In this document: positions 41,343-49,703 of the stretch, in pieces
Numbering within the stretch: position 1 is the stretch's first letter
How the letters are laid out: each line of letters opens with the position of its first letter
NCBI GenBank assembly: GCA_020162035.1
Contig: JAIUNM010000015.1
Location: 26,212 to 90,211 of the forward strand
DNA from: Bacteroidota bacterium
GTDB lineage: Bacteria; Bacteroidota; Bacteroidia; B-17B0; Aurantibacillaceae
Reading direction: 5' to 3'
Length of the DNA stretch: 64,000 nucleotides
Translations under genes and position numbers: made by a program
The notes under the pieces: generated by a model
Told to the model about the DNA's origin: nothing
Database searches by the model: none
What the model saw: only the letters and a program-made list of their open reading frames with translations

Positions 41343-44129
41343 ATGAAAAACTTACTAGTACTGATATTTGCAATAATCATAGCGAATTTTAAAGCGCAAA
41401 CATTTGGCGAAAAATTAAGAAAAAAATTAATTGATGACCCTAACAGTAAAATTGAAAAAAGTAAAACCAATTACGATGAAACAAATTTCAACTTTGTAAT
41501 TAGTTTAATAGATAACAGTTCGTTGTTTGAAACCGAAGAGCAGGGATCCGGATTTATGAGTAGCGTTTCTAACTTATTAAATAGTGGTATGGAAAATACC
41601 GAAAATGATGTTGCATATAGAAATTTAAAAAACGGAGAATATTTATTAGCTCGCAATCAACATTTTTTAGCCGAACAAAGTTTTTTACAATCGTTACGTT
41701 CATATACAGTAACAATGGATACCAATAAACAAAACGTAAATTATGAACAAGTATTAAGTAATTTAGGATTATTGTATCAAACTAAAGGTATGTACACAAA
41801 AGCATTACCTTACCTTGAAAAAGCTTTGTACTGGCGAAATAAAGGCAAAATAAAAGGTATGCAATTAGTGAGCATGAATAATTTAGCGGTTTATAAAAAG
41901 GAAATAGGAAATTACTTAGATGCAGAAAAAGATTTTAAAGATTGTATTGAATTTGCTAATAGCGATACAAACTCTATTGCCAAGGCCCTTATACATAACA
42001 ACCTTGCAATGCTGTATGTTGATTTAAATAAATTAGATGATGCTGAAAAACATATTTTATTAGCAGTAGATTATTCTAAAAAGACATTAAAAACTTATTC
42101 TGAAAACGCAATAAAATTTAGAGTTAATTTATGTAATATTTATAGGCTTAGAAAAAAATACACAGAAGCTGAAACATTACTAAAAGATGCTATTTCAGAA
42201 AGAGAAGCAAAACTTTCTACATATTCTGATTTAGCCTTTTTAAAAAAATCATTAGCATTATTATATACCGATATGGGCAATCTTTATCCTGTAGAAAGTT
42301 TATTGAAAAGCGCTTACGATATTAATAAAAGAAAATTAGGATCTAACAATCCTGCAACACTTTCTGCTTTACAAGAGTTAGGAAATTATTATAGAGTAAC
42401 TAAAAACTCAACTAATGCACAAGAGTGTTTAGTAAAAGTAGTTAATGAAAAGAAAGAAGTTTATGGAGAAACTCACCCAAACTATATTCAAGCCCTTGAA
42501 GATTACGCAATGGCTTTATGGTTAGGTAATGATTATAGTTATGCGAAAAGTAAATTTAGTATTGTAATGGATAATACCCTAAATTATATAAATACCTTTT
42601 TTAAATCGTTAAACGATAATGAAAAAGCTTTATACTGGGAAAAAACTAATCGTAGGTTACAAAATTATTATTCTTTTACCTCTGATTATACAAAAAGAGA
42701 CTCAAGTATTTTAGTTGATATGTATAACACTTTAATTAACACAAAAGGGTTTTTACTTAATAACTCATCAAAAATAAGAACAGCAATTGCAAATAGTGGA
42801 GATGAGTCTTTAAAACAAACTTATAAAAAATGGTTAGAGGTTAATGAAAATTTAAATGCAGCTTATCAATTAAGTGTTGAAGAAAGAAAGAAAGAAAAAA
42901 TAAATGTTGATAGTTTAAAAGAGAATATAAGTAATTTAGAAAAAGAGTTATCGCAAAAAAGTGATGCCTTTAAAGATGGTTTAACTACTCAAAAAATTGA
43001 ATTGAGTAATGTACAATCTAAATTAAAAGATAATGAGGCTGCCGTTGAAATAATACAATTAAATGCAGTTGCCGGAAGCGACATATTAGCTAATTATAAA
43101 GCTTTAATAATTAAAAAAAATCATATTAAGCTTGTAGATTTAGGCTTGCTTGATAGTGTAAATACAACCATTTCAAATTTTAGAGATTGTATAATAAACG
43201 AAAAACCTGTACCTCCTGCTTATGCATCAACATGGAAAAATGTAGATGCTGAATTAAAAAACTATAAAACAATTTATATTTCGAGTGATGGTGCTTACCA
43301 TCAGTTAAGTATAAATTCTTTAAAAGATTTAGAAAATAATTATATAATCGATAAGTATATTATTTCGTTTGTAGGAAACACAAAAGATATTTTAGATGTA
43401 AAAAATAATTTAGAAAATCCAATAAAACCTACAAGCGCATTTTTAATTGGAAACCCTTATTATGGAAGTAGCGGAAGTATTGCGCAATTGCCAGGTACTG
43501 AAAAAGAAGTTAATAATATTACAAAGCAATTATTAGCGCTTAATATAAAAACTAAAACTTTAATTGGGAAAAATGCAACTGAAACAGAAATTAAAAAAAT
43601 AAAATCGCCAAGTATTTTACACATTGCTACACATGGTTACTTTTTAGCAGATTTAAGTAAAATGGAAGTTAACAAAGTTGTGGGTGTTGATTTAAATTCA
43701 GCAAAAGAAAATCCTTTATTAAGAAGTGGATTAATGTTTGCTAATGCTGATAATGTATTTAAAGAAGATTATAAAAGTTTAAAAAACAAAGATAATGGCG
43801 TGTTAACTGCTTTTGAAGCATTAAGTTTAAATTTAGAAAAAACCGACCTTGTAATATTAAGTGCTTGCGAAACTGGATTAGGAAGCGTAAAACAAGGCGA
43901 AGGAGTTTATGGTTTGCAACGTTCATTTTTAATAGCAGGGGCAAAAAGTATTATTATGAGTTTATGGGAAGTAAGTGATGATGCAACAATGGATTTAATG
44001 ACCGCTTTTTACAGTAGTTATACTAAAACAGGTGATAAAACAAATTCATTTAATAATGCTATAAAACAAGTTAAAACTAAATACAAAGACCCATTTTATT
44101 GGGGTGCTTTTGTAATGTTAAATAAGTAA
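41343..44129 (+). CDS. Secreted TPR-CHAT caspase-like protein
   Basis: A 928-residue protein from the ATG at 41343, which begins the signal peptide MKNLLVLIFAIIIANFKAQ. Residues about 75-420 hold TPR units, about 480-560 form a coiled coil, and the C-terminal 300 residues are a CHAT domain of the caspase clan. The likely catalytic pair is His764 in HIATHGYF and Cys842 in LSACETGLG. With a signal peptide it would work outside the cytoplasm, unlike the CRISPR-linked TPR-CHAT proteases. It is divergent from the TPR/PorE-like operon, sharing a 124-base intergenic region in which I find no clear promoter match. Confidence 0.87.
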   Translation: MKNLLVLIFAIIIANFKAQTFGEKLRKKLIDDPNSKIEKSKTNYDETNFNFVISLIDNSSLFETEEQGSGFMSSVSNLLNSGMENTENDVAYRNLKNGEYLLARNQHFLAEQSFLQSLRSYTVTMDTNKQNVNYEQVLSNLGLLYQTKGMYTKALPYLEKALYWRNKGKIKGMQLVSMNNLAVYKKEIGNYLDAEKDFKDCIEFANSDTNSIAKALIHNNLAMLYVDLNKLDDAEKHILLAVDYSKKTLKTYSENAIKFRVNLCNIYRLRKKYTEAETLLKDAISEREAKLSTYSDLAFLKKSLALLYTDMGNLYPVESLLKSAYDINKRKLGSNNPATLSALQELGNYYRVTKNSTNAQECLVKVVNEKKEVYGETHPNYIQALEDYAMALWLGNDYSYAKSKFSIVMDNTLNYINTFFKSLNDNEKALYWEKTNRRLQNYYSFTSDYTKRDSSILVDMYNTLINTKGFLLNNSSKIRTAIANSGDESLKQTYKKWLEVNENLNAAYQLSVEERKKEKINVDSLKENISNLEKELSQKSDAFKDGLTTQKIELSNVQSKLKDNEAAVEIIQLNAVAGSDILANYKALIIKKNHIKLVDLGLLDSVNTTISNFRDCIINEKPVPPAYASTWKNVDAELKNYKTIYISSDGAYHQLSINSLKDLENNYIIDKYIISFVGNTKDILDVKNNLENPIKPTSAFLIGNPYYGSSGSIAQLPGTEKEVNNITKQLLALNIKTKTLIGKNATETEIKKIKSPSILHIATHGYFLADLSKMEVNKVVGVDLNSAKENPLLRSGLMFANADNVFKEDYKSLKNKDNGVLTAFEALSLNLEKTDLVILSACETGLGSVKQGEGVYGLQRSFLIAGAKSIIMSLWEVSDDATMDLMTAFYSSYTKTGDKTNSFNNAIKQVKTKYKDPFYWGAFVMLNK

Positions 44130-44157
44130 CATTATTTTAAAAAACAAAATCTTTATT

Positions 44158-44165
44158 TATATTTG
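44158..44165 (+). promoter_or_regulatory. -7 element for ridA
   Basis: TATATTTG lies 21 bases before the ridA ATG. A TTTT at 44135-44138 takes the place of TTTG at 19 bases upstream. Confidence 0.45.
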
Positions 44166-44186
44166 TTAAACATAAATTAATATACA

Positions 44187-44567
44187 ATGAAAAAAATAGT
44201 AAATACAACCTCAGCGCCAGCACCAATAGGCCCATACAATCAAGCTGTAATTGTAGGCGATAGCATGTTTATTAGCGGAACAATTGCTATGGATTTACAA
44301 AGTAAGCAACTTGTAAAATGTAGCATTAAAGATGAAACCAAAATGGTAATGGATTACATTGGCGAAATTTTAAAAGCTGGGGGATGTACTTTTGATAATG
44401 TTGTAAAAACAACTATTTTTTTGCAAGACATGAACAACTTTGTTCAAGTTAATGAAGTATATGCATCTTATTTCACAAAAGATTTTCCTGCAAGAGCTAC
44501 AATACAAGCAGCGCGTTTACCTAAAGATGCAAATGTAGAGATTAGTGTTGAAGCAAAACTTTTTTAA
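44187..44567 (+). CDS. ridA: Enamine/imine deaminase RidA
   Basis: A 126-residue YjgF-fold protein with standard RidA blocks: SAPAPIGPYNQAVIVGDSMFISG, VVKTTIFLQDMNNF and ARATIQAARLPKDANVEISVEA. The Arg in PARATI binds the substrate carboxylate. It removes reactive 2-aminoacrylate. Its stop shares bases with that of the convergent SGNH gene. Confidence 0.93.
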   Translation: MKKIVNTTSAPAPIGPYNQAVIVGDSMFISGTIAMDLQSKQLVKCSIKDETKMVMDYIGEILKAGGCTFDNVVKTTIFLQDMNNFVQVNEVYASYFTKDFPARATIQAARLPKDANVEISVEAKLF

Positions 44568-45484
44568 TTTTTCTTTAACTCTTTACATAAAAATTCTGTA
44601 AACAAATTTGCCCCTTTATCGTTCATGTGATGCTGATCAATAAACAAGTTGCGTTGATTGCAAAATTTAAGAGATGAAAAATTCCTGTAAGTTATTTTAT
44701 TAGTTAATGCTATATTTTTAAGCTGACTTATTATTTGAGTGTGATTTAATACATCTAATTTTCCACCTCCAAAAATAGGAGATGTTATTAAATTTAGTTT
44801 TATGTTATTAGTCTTACAACAATAAATTAATGAATCTAAAAAAGCCCTGTCTTTTAAATTAAACCATTGGTATTTAAACTCATTTGAAAATACATTTTGA
44901 GATAATTGTAAATTATTTTTAAAATATCCTTTATAATATAAACTATCTGATTTTATGTTTTTATTAAAAAAATATTGGAATCCTGTGCTAATATTTTTAA
45001 TTCCTAAATTAGCTATTGAATAAACAATACAATTTTTCGCATAAATAAATCTATTGTCACTTTTTCCAATAGCATTATAAGTATCATTATTTTCAATAAA
45101 GGGGAATAAATTTTGAAAATCCATCCATTTATCCTCATGATATTTTAATACATGATAATCTATTTCATAAAAAATAGTTTTAGGTGCTTTGCTTTTACGC
45201 AAATAACATTTTAATAAATTAAAAGCTTGCTCAATATTAGCTCCATTATAACTTACATTAAAAGAATTAAAATTTAAAATTGAATCTGCTAACTTAGTAT
45301 TATAATGCATTTGTGCACGAGATGACCCTAAAAACAAGACGTCAAAATTATTTGTTTTATTAAATATTGTATTGTATTTATCATAAAAACCAATTTTTGC
45401 ACTTAATAAATTTTTGTAATGAAAATATTTAAAGGCATATAATAAACCTAAAAATATTAAAATATATAAAATTATTCTTTTCAT
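44564..45484 (-). CDS. SGNH-hydrolase-like membrane-anchored protein (O-acylation partner)
   Basis: A 306-residue protein with an N-terminal membrane helix (residues 3-20). Block I is LFLGSSRAQMHYN, and the C-terminal DQHHMNDKGANLF gives the Asp-His pair of SGNH enzymes. It follows the MBOAT gene with a one-base TAATG overlap. MBOAT plus SGNH pairs carry out O-acetylation of surface sugars (as with AlgI with AlgJ/AlgX, or PatA with PatB), so it is probably the periplasmic transferase of such a pair. Confidence 0.75.
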   Translation of the reverse strand: MKRIILYILIFLGLLYAFKYFHYKNLLSAKIGFYDKYNTIFNKTNNFDVLFLGSSRAQMHYNTKLADSILNFNSFNVSYNGANIEQAFNLLKCYLRKSKAPKTIFYEIDYHVLKYHEDKWMDFQNLFPFIENNDTYNAIGKSDNRFIYAKNCIVYSIANLGIKNISTGFQYFFNKNIKSDSLYYKGYFKNNLQLSQNVFSNEFKYQWFNLKDRAFLDSLIYCCKTNNIKLNLITSPIFGGGKLDVLNHTQIISQLKNIALTNKITYRNFSSLKFCNQRNLFIDQHHMNDKGANLFTEFLCKELKKN

Positions 45485-46878
45485 TAAAATTGAAAATATA
45501 TAAATGCATTTGAATTAAAATTACCAAACGCAACTATTAAAAATGCTATAACTATATAAAATGCAGGTTTAAACAAAACATCTTTAAATCTATTGTTTTT
45601 TAACAAATTAAACTCTTCATGTAAATCTTTAAATAATAAAATAAAAACAGAAATTATCATAACAATATATAAACTTAAGTCATTTAACTCAAACAGTTTT
45701 AACAAACTAAAATCAAAATTCAAATTAAATAATTGTTTGTATATATATTTTAAATCTATTATACTATTTGCTCTAAACGCAATAAGGCTTATAGTATGAA
45801 AAACTATTAAATAAGTCCATCCAAATACTTTTGGTGCATTAAATTTTTTAAATCTTTCTAAATAAATAATTTCTATTATAAAAAATATGGCATGCCATAA
45901 ACCCCAAATTAAAAAAGTAAAGTTTGCACCATGCCACATGGCGCTTATAATAAAAACCAAAAATATATTTAACAACCATCTAAATTTACCTTTTCTATTT
46001 CCACCTAACCCAATGTATAAATAATCTCTAAACCAATTGGTAATACTAATATGGTTTCGTTTCCAAAACTCGTGTAACGAAGTAGAGAATAATGGTCTAC
46101 GCCAATTTATATTTAAATTTATATTAAATAATTTAGCTACACCAATGGCTATATCACTGTATCCACTAAAATCAGCATAAACTTGAATAACAAAACCTAA
46201 AGATGCAATACATAGTTCAAGCGATGAAAAGGATGTTACATTATTAAAAACAGGTGTAACCAAGTTATTTAAATTATCGGCAACAACTAATTTTTTAAAA
46301 TAGCCCCATAATATTAGCTTAATACTTTGTTCCCAATTTATATTTTTAAAATAAGTTACTACTTTTAATTGTGGCATTAAATCATTATACCTAACAATAG
46401 GGCCAGCAACCATATGAGGAAAAAACGAAACATACAATAAAAAATCTTGTAATTTATCTTTTGGTAAATATTTACCCCTGTAAACATCTATTGTGTAACT
46501 GATAGATTGAAATGTATAAAACGATAAACCAGCAGGAATAATAAATTGATTAAGAAAATTGAAATGCAAATTAAATCCACCAACTATAGAATTGTAAAAA
46601 AAAACAAAGTATTTAAATGCAAATAAAACGCCAAGGTTTGAAATTAAACTTAAACATAAAAAGAATTTTTTTTTCTGTGATTGACTTATTTTTTTTGCAC
46701 ACCAAAAATCAAAAGCAGAGGTTCCTATTAATAAAACTAAAAAATAAGGGTTGTAACTGTAATAAAAATAATATGAGGCTATAAGTAAAAATAAATTTCT
46801 ATGTTTTGCAGGAGTGATCCAAAATATTGTAAAAACAATTGGCAAAAACAATGTAAATATGAGTGAATTAAATAACAC
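45484..46878 (-). CDS. MBOAT-family O-acyltransferase (AlgI-like)
   Basis: A 464-residue inner-membrane protein with about eleven hydrophobic segments. Family blocks are PAGLSFYTFQSISYTIDVYRG, FFPHMVAGPIVRY, LHEFWKRNHISITNWFRDYLYI and the catalytic His in SAMWHGANFTFLIWG. It moves an acyl group, usually acetyl, across the membrane for transfer to a polysaccharide. The start is GTG, immediately after the arfB stop. Confidence 0.92.
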   Translation of the reverse strand: MLFNSLIFTLFLPIVFTIFWITPAKHRNLFLLIASYYFYYSYNPYFLVLLIGTSAFDFWCAKKISQSQKKKFFLCLSLISNLGVLFAFKYFVFFYNSIVGGFNLHFNFLNQFIIPAGLSFYTFQSISYTIDVYRGKYLPKDKLQDFLLYVSFFPHMVAGPIVRYNDLMPQLKVVTYFKNINWEQSIKLILWGYFKKLVVADNLNNLVTPVFNNVTSFSSLELCIASLGFVIQVYADFSGYSDIAIGVAKLFNINLNINWRRPLFSTSLHEFWKRNHISITNWFRDYLYIGLGGNRKGKFRWLLNIFLVFIISAMWHGANFTFLIWGLWHAIFFIIEIIYLERFKKFNAPKVFGWTYLIVFHTISLIAFRANSIIDLKYIYKQLFNLNFDFSLLKLFELNDLSLYIVMIISVFILLFKDLHEEFNLLKNNRFKDVLFKPAFYIVIAFLIVAFGNFNSNAFIYFQF

Positions 46879-47286
46879 TTATATAATTTTTTTTCTTAAG
46901 CTTTTTTTATCGCTTTTAGCTTTTTTATTTTTTTGATTGTTTAGTTTGCTTGCCAAAGTTGGTTTAGTTTTTAACCGTTTTACTTTAGGTTTTAGCAGCT
47001 TTTGTAAATAATTAATTAATTTGTTTTGAACATCTTCTTTGTTAGAAAGTTGAGTTCTATATTTAGAAGAAACAAACTTTAAAATCTCATTATTAATTAA
47101 ACACTTAGATTCTATTAAAATAGTATTAATTTGTGATGCGATTAAAGCTTTAGATTGCCGAACATTAAATGATATCTCAACCTTGGTTTCAAGTTTATTT
47201 ACATTTTGTCCTCCCTTGCCTCCACTTCTTGAAGTTTGATACAAACACTCATTTATAATTAATTTTATTTGAGATTCTGCTAACAT
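46879..47286 (-). CDS. arfB: Ribosome-rescue peptidyl-tRNA hydrolase ArfB
   Basis: A 135-residue release-factor-like protein without a codon-recognition domain. The catalytic GGQ is in SGGKGGQNVNKLETKVEI, and the C-terminal tail is strongly basic (KKAKSDKKSLRKKII), which enters the mRNA channel of stalled ribosomes in ArfB/YaeJ. It frees ribosomes stuck on broken mRNA and acts as a backup to tmRNA, which is also encoded in this window. Confidence 0.93.
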   Translation of the reverse strand: MLAESQIKLIINECLYQTSRSGGKGGQNVNKLETKVEISFNVRQSKALIASQINTILIESKCLINNEILKFVSSKYRTQLSNKEDVQNKLINYLQKLLKPKVKRLKTKPTLASKLNNQKNKKAKSDKKSLRKKII

Positions 47287-47338
47287 TAGAGTTTTAATAA
47301 AGATATATCAAATATTTACAATTTTTATATTAAAAATT

Positions 47339-47346
47339 TACTTTTG
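47339..47346 (+). promoter_or_regulatory. Possible -7 element for the amidase operon
   Basis: TACTTTTG fits TAnnTTTG, but it lies only seven bases before the TTG start and lacks a clear -33, so it may be chance. Confidence 0.25.
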
Positions 47347-47353
47347 ATAAAGA

Positions 47354-48634
47354 TTGAATAAACTCTTTTTCATATTTGTAATTTTTATACAACTTTCTTT
47401 AGCTCAAAACATAAAACAATGTAAAGAAAGATTTGATAATTATTTAAATTTTAAAGGCAGTTTAAATGAAATTGTTATTTTTGAAAATGATGCTATTCAT
47501 ATAAAAAACAGTAATGGCGAAAAAGTTTTTTCAGTATTTAGCCATGAAATACCAATGTTAGCAGAGTTTTTTGAAAATAACTCTTATACTCAACATGAAA
47601 ATTTATTAAAATTAAAAGGCACAAAAAAGTACAGCAAAAGACAAAGAGATAGTTTGTATATTTATATTGATGATGTGAAAACATTGCCAAAACGTAATAA
47701 AACAAAGCCTTTACAAGGTTATAAAATTGCTATAGACCCAGGTCATTTTGGAAATGATTTATATGACGCAAAAATAGAACAAAAATATTTATACTTTCCT
47801 AAAAGTAATTTAAAAAATGACAGTATAAAATTATTTGAAAGCGAATTAAATTATCAAACTGCAAATATTTTAAAGAAAAAACTAGAAGATCAAGGAGCAA
47901 CAGTTTTTTTAACACGCGAAAAAGCAAATTATACTTCGTTTAACACAACATACCAAACTTGGCTTAAAACAAACAAAAAAAACACATTAGATAGTTTATT
48001 AGCGCAAAATAAGCTTACAAATTCGAAGTACAATTACTTAATAAATTTAAATGAATATAAATTCTTTTGGGAATTTTTTAGAGATTATGAATTACAAAAC
48101 AGAGCTAATAAAATAAATCATTTTAACCCACATGCAACAATAATAATTCATTACAATGTTGACGAGAAAAATGCGCCTTGGCAAAAACCAACAACAAAAA
48201 ACTACACAATGTGTTTTATTGGTGGTTCTTTTACCGAATCCAATTTAGATAAAACTGAAAGTAAAATCCATTTTTTAAGATTGTTACTTACCAACCAGTT
48301 AAACGAAAGCGAAAAATTATCAGATTTTACTGTACAAAACTTTAGTAAATATTTATCTATCCCAATGGCAAAATATATTGACGCTGATTATTTACATAAC
48401 AATGCTTTAGCAACAAAAAAACCAGGTGTTTTTAGTAGAAATTTATTACTATGTCGAATCGTCAATTCTCCTTTAGTTTACGGTGAAGCACTGTATCAAG
48501 ATAATGAATTAGAACTTGAAAAATTAACACAAAACCCAATTAATTTAAGTGGAATAAACGCAAATAAAAGACTTTATGAAGTAGCAGATTGTTATTTTAA
48601 TGCCGTTTTACATTATTTAAAAACAAAACGTTAA
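47354..48634 (+). CDS. N-acetylmuramoyl-L-alanine amidase family protein (Amidase_3)
   Basis: A 426-residue protein with TTG start and signal peptide (MNKLFFIFVIFIQLSLAQ). The Amidase_3 zinc site is seen in IAIDPGHFG (about residues 127-135), the Glu in ESELNYQTANIL, and the second His in ATIIIHYNVDE. It is longer than a minimal amidase because of an N-terminal domain of about 100 residues and an insert between the two zinc motifs. It would cut the link between glycan and stem peptide in peptidoglycan. Confidence 0.82.
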   Translation: MNKLFFIFVIFIQLSLAQNIKQCKERFDNYLNFKGSLNEIVIFENDAIHIKNSNGEKVFSVFSHEIPMLAEFFENNSYTQHENLLKLKGTKKYSKRQRDSLYIYIDDVKTLPKRNKTKPLQGYKIAIDPGHFGNDLYDAKIEQKYLYFPKSNLKNDSIKLFESELNYQTANILKKKLEDQGATVFLTREKANYTSFNTTYQTWLKTNKKNTLDSLLAQNKLTNSKYNYLINLNEYKFFWEFFRDYELQNRANKINHFNPHATIIIHYNVDEKNAPWQKPTTKNYTMCFIGGSFTESNLDKTESKIHFLRLLLTNQLNESEKLSDFTVQNFSKYLSIPMAKYIDADYLHNNALATKKPGVFSRNLLLCRIVNSPLVYGEALYQDNELELEKLTQNPINLSGINANKRLYEVADCYFNAVLHYLKTKR

Positions 48635-48635
48635 A

Positions 48636-49046
48636 ATGAGAAAAGAAGATTTTTTAAAAAAACAAACTGATAAGTTAGGGCAAATTTTAGGTTTTGTTTT
48701 AGCTAAAATATTAAAATTAAAAACAGAAAATAATATTTCTTTAAAGCTAATGGAAATATTAGAAAATTTTGAAAATGAACAAGGATTAAATTTTGAAAAT
48801 AGTGTGAAATTAAATAATGATGACTTTAAAATACAATTACACAATAATAATATTACTATTGAGAATTATGAATCTATTGCGTTAATTTTATTTGAGATTG
48901 GTGTTTTAAAAGAAAATTATAACGATAAATTAAACTATTTAAATAAAGCAAAATTGTTATTTGAATTAACTAATAAATTAGGCTCAACTTACTCTTTACA
49001 AGCAAATATTAAATTAAGCGAAATAAATAAGTTATTAGAAAAATGA
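48636..49046 (+). CDS. Small cytoplasmic protein of unknown function
   Basis: A 136-residue, mostly helical, Lys/Asn/Leu-rich protein without signal peptide. No family is recognised. It starts one base after the amidase stop and overlaps the pseudouridine synthase start by four bases, so it belongs to the operon. Confidence 0.6.
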   Translation: MRKEDFLKKQTDKLGQILGFVLAKILKLKTENNISLKLMEILENFENEQGLNFENSVKLNNDDFKIQLHNNNITIENYESIALILFEIGVLKENYNDKLNYLNKAKLLFELTNKLGSTYSLQANIKLSEINKLLEK

Positions 49047-49699
49047 AAATTGAAGACCATATTATATTTGAAGACGAAACCATTTTAGTAATTAATAAAC
49101 CAAATGGTTTAATGGTTGAGCCAGATAGAAACAATCACGTTAATTTATTAGATATTGCAAAAAAATATGTGTTTAATAACTTTAACTCTACTTATATTCA
49201 ACATTTACACAGACTCGACAGGCCAACAAGTGGGTTAATTCTTTTTACAAAAAAAAGAGAATATCTACATGAGTTAAGCAATCAGTTTGCAGAAAGAAAA
49301 GTTAAAAAATTTTATACAGCCATTTCAGAAAATTTTCCTCTTCAATCAAAAGACACTTTAATGCATTGGCACAGAAAAGAAAAGAAAAAAGCAAAAATTT
49401 ACGACACCGAATTTGAATACACAGAGCAAGCCATTTTAACCTATTCAACTGAAAAAGTTAACAATAAATGTTTATGGCAAATAAATTTACAAACAGGAAA
49501 ATATCATCAAATAAGAGCGCAACTACAATATATTAATTGTAGTATAATTGGAGATGTAGATTATGGGTCTAAAATAAATTTTGAAAATTCGTTTATTGCA
49601 TTACACGCTAAAGAATTAAGTTTTGCGCATCCTTTAAGTAAACAATTAATAACTATTCAAGCCCCAACACCAAGTCAATTTAACAACTTGTTAATTTAA
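49043..49699 (+). CDS. RluA-family pseudouridine synthase, TruC-like
   Basis: A 218-residue enzyme whose catalytic Asp lies in HLHRLDRPTSGLILF (about residues 54-68), preceded by VINKPNGLMVEP and followed by the C-terminal TGKYHQIRAQLQYIN and GDVDYGS. No S4 domain is present. The length and motifs resemble TruC, which makes pseudouridine 65 in tRNA; other RluA paralogues are hard to exclude. Confidence 0.87.
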   Translation: MKIEDHIIFEDETILVINKPNGLMVEPDRNNHVNLLDIAKKYVFNNFNSTYIQHLHRLDRPTSGLILFTKKREYLHELSNQFAERKVKKFYTAISENFPLQSKDTLMHWHRKEKKKAKIYDTEFEYTEQAILTYSTEKVNNKCLWQINLQTGKYHQIRAQLQYINCSIIGDVDYGSKINFENSFIALHAKELSFAHPLSKQLITIQAPTPSQFNNLLI

Positions 49700-49703
49700 A
49701 TTA

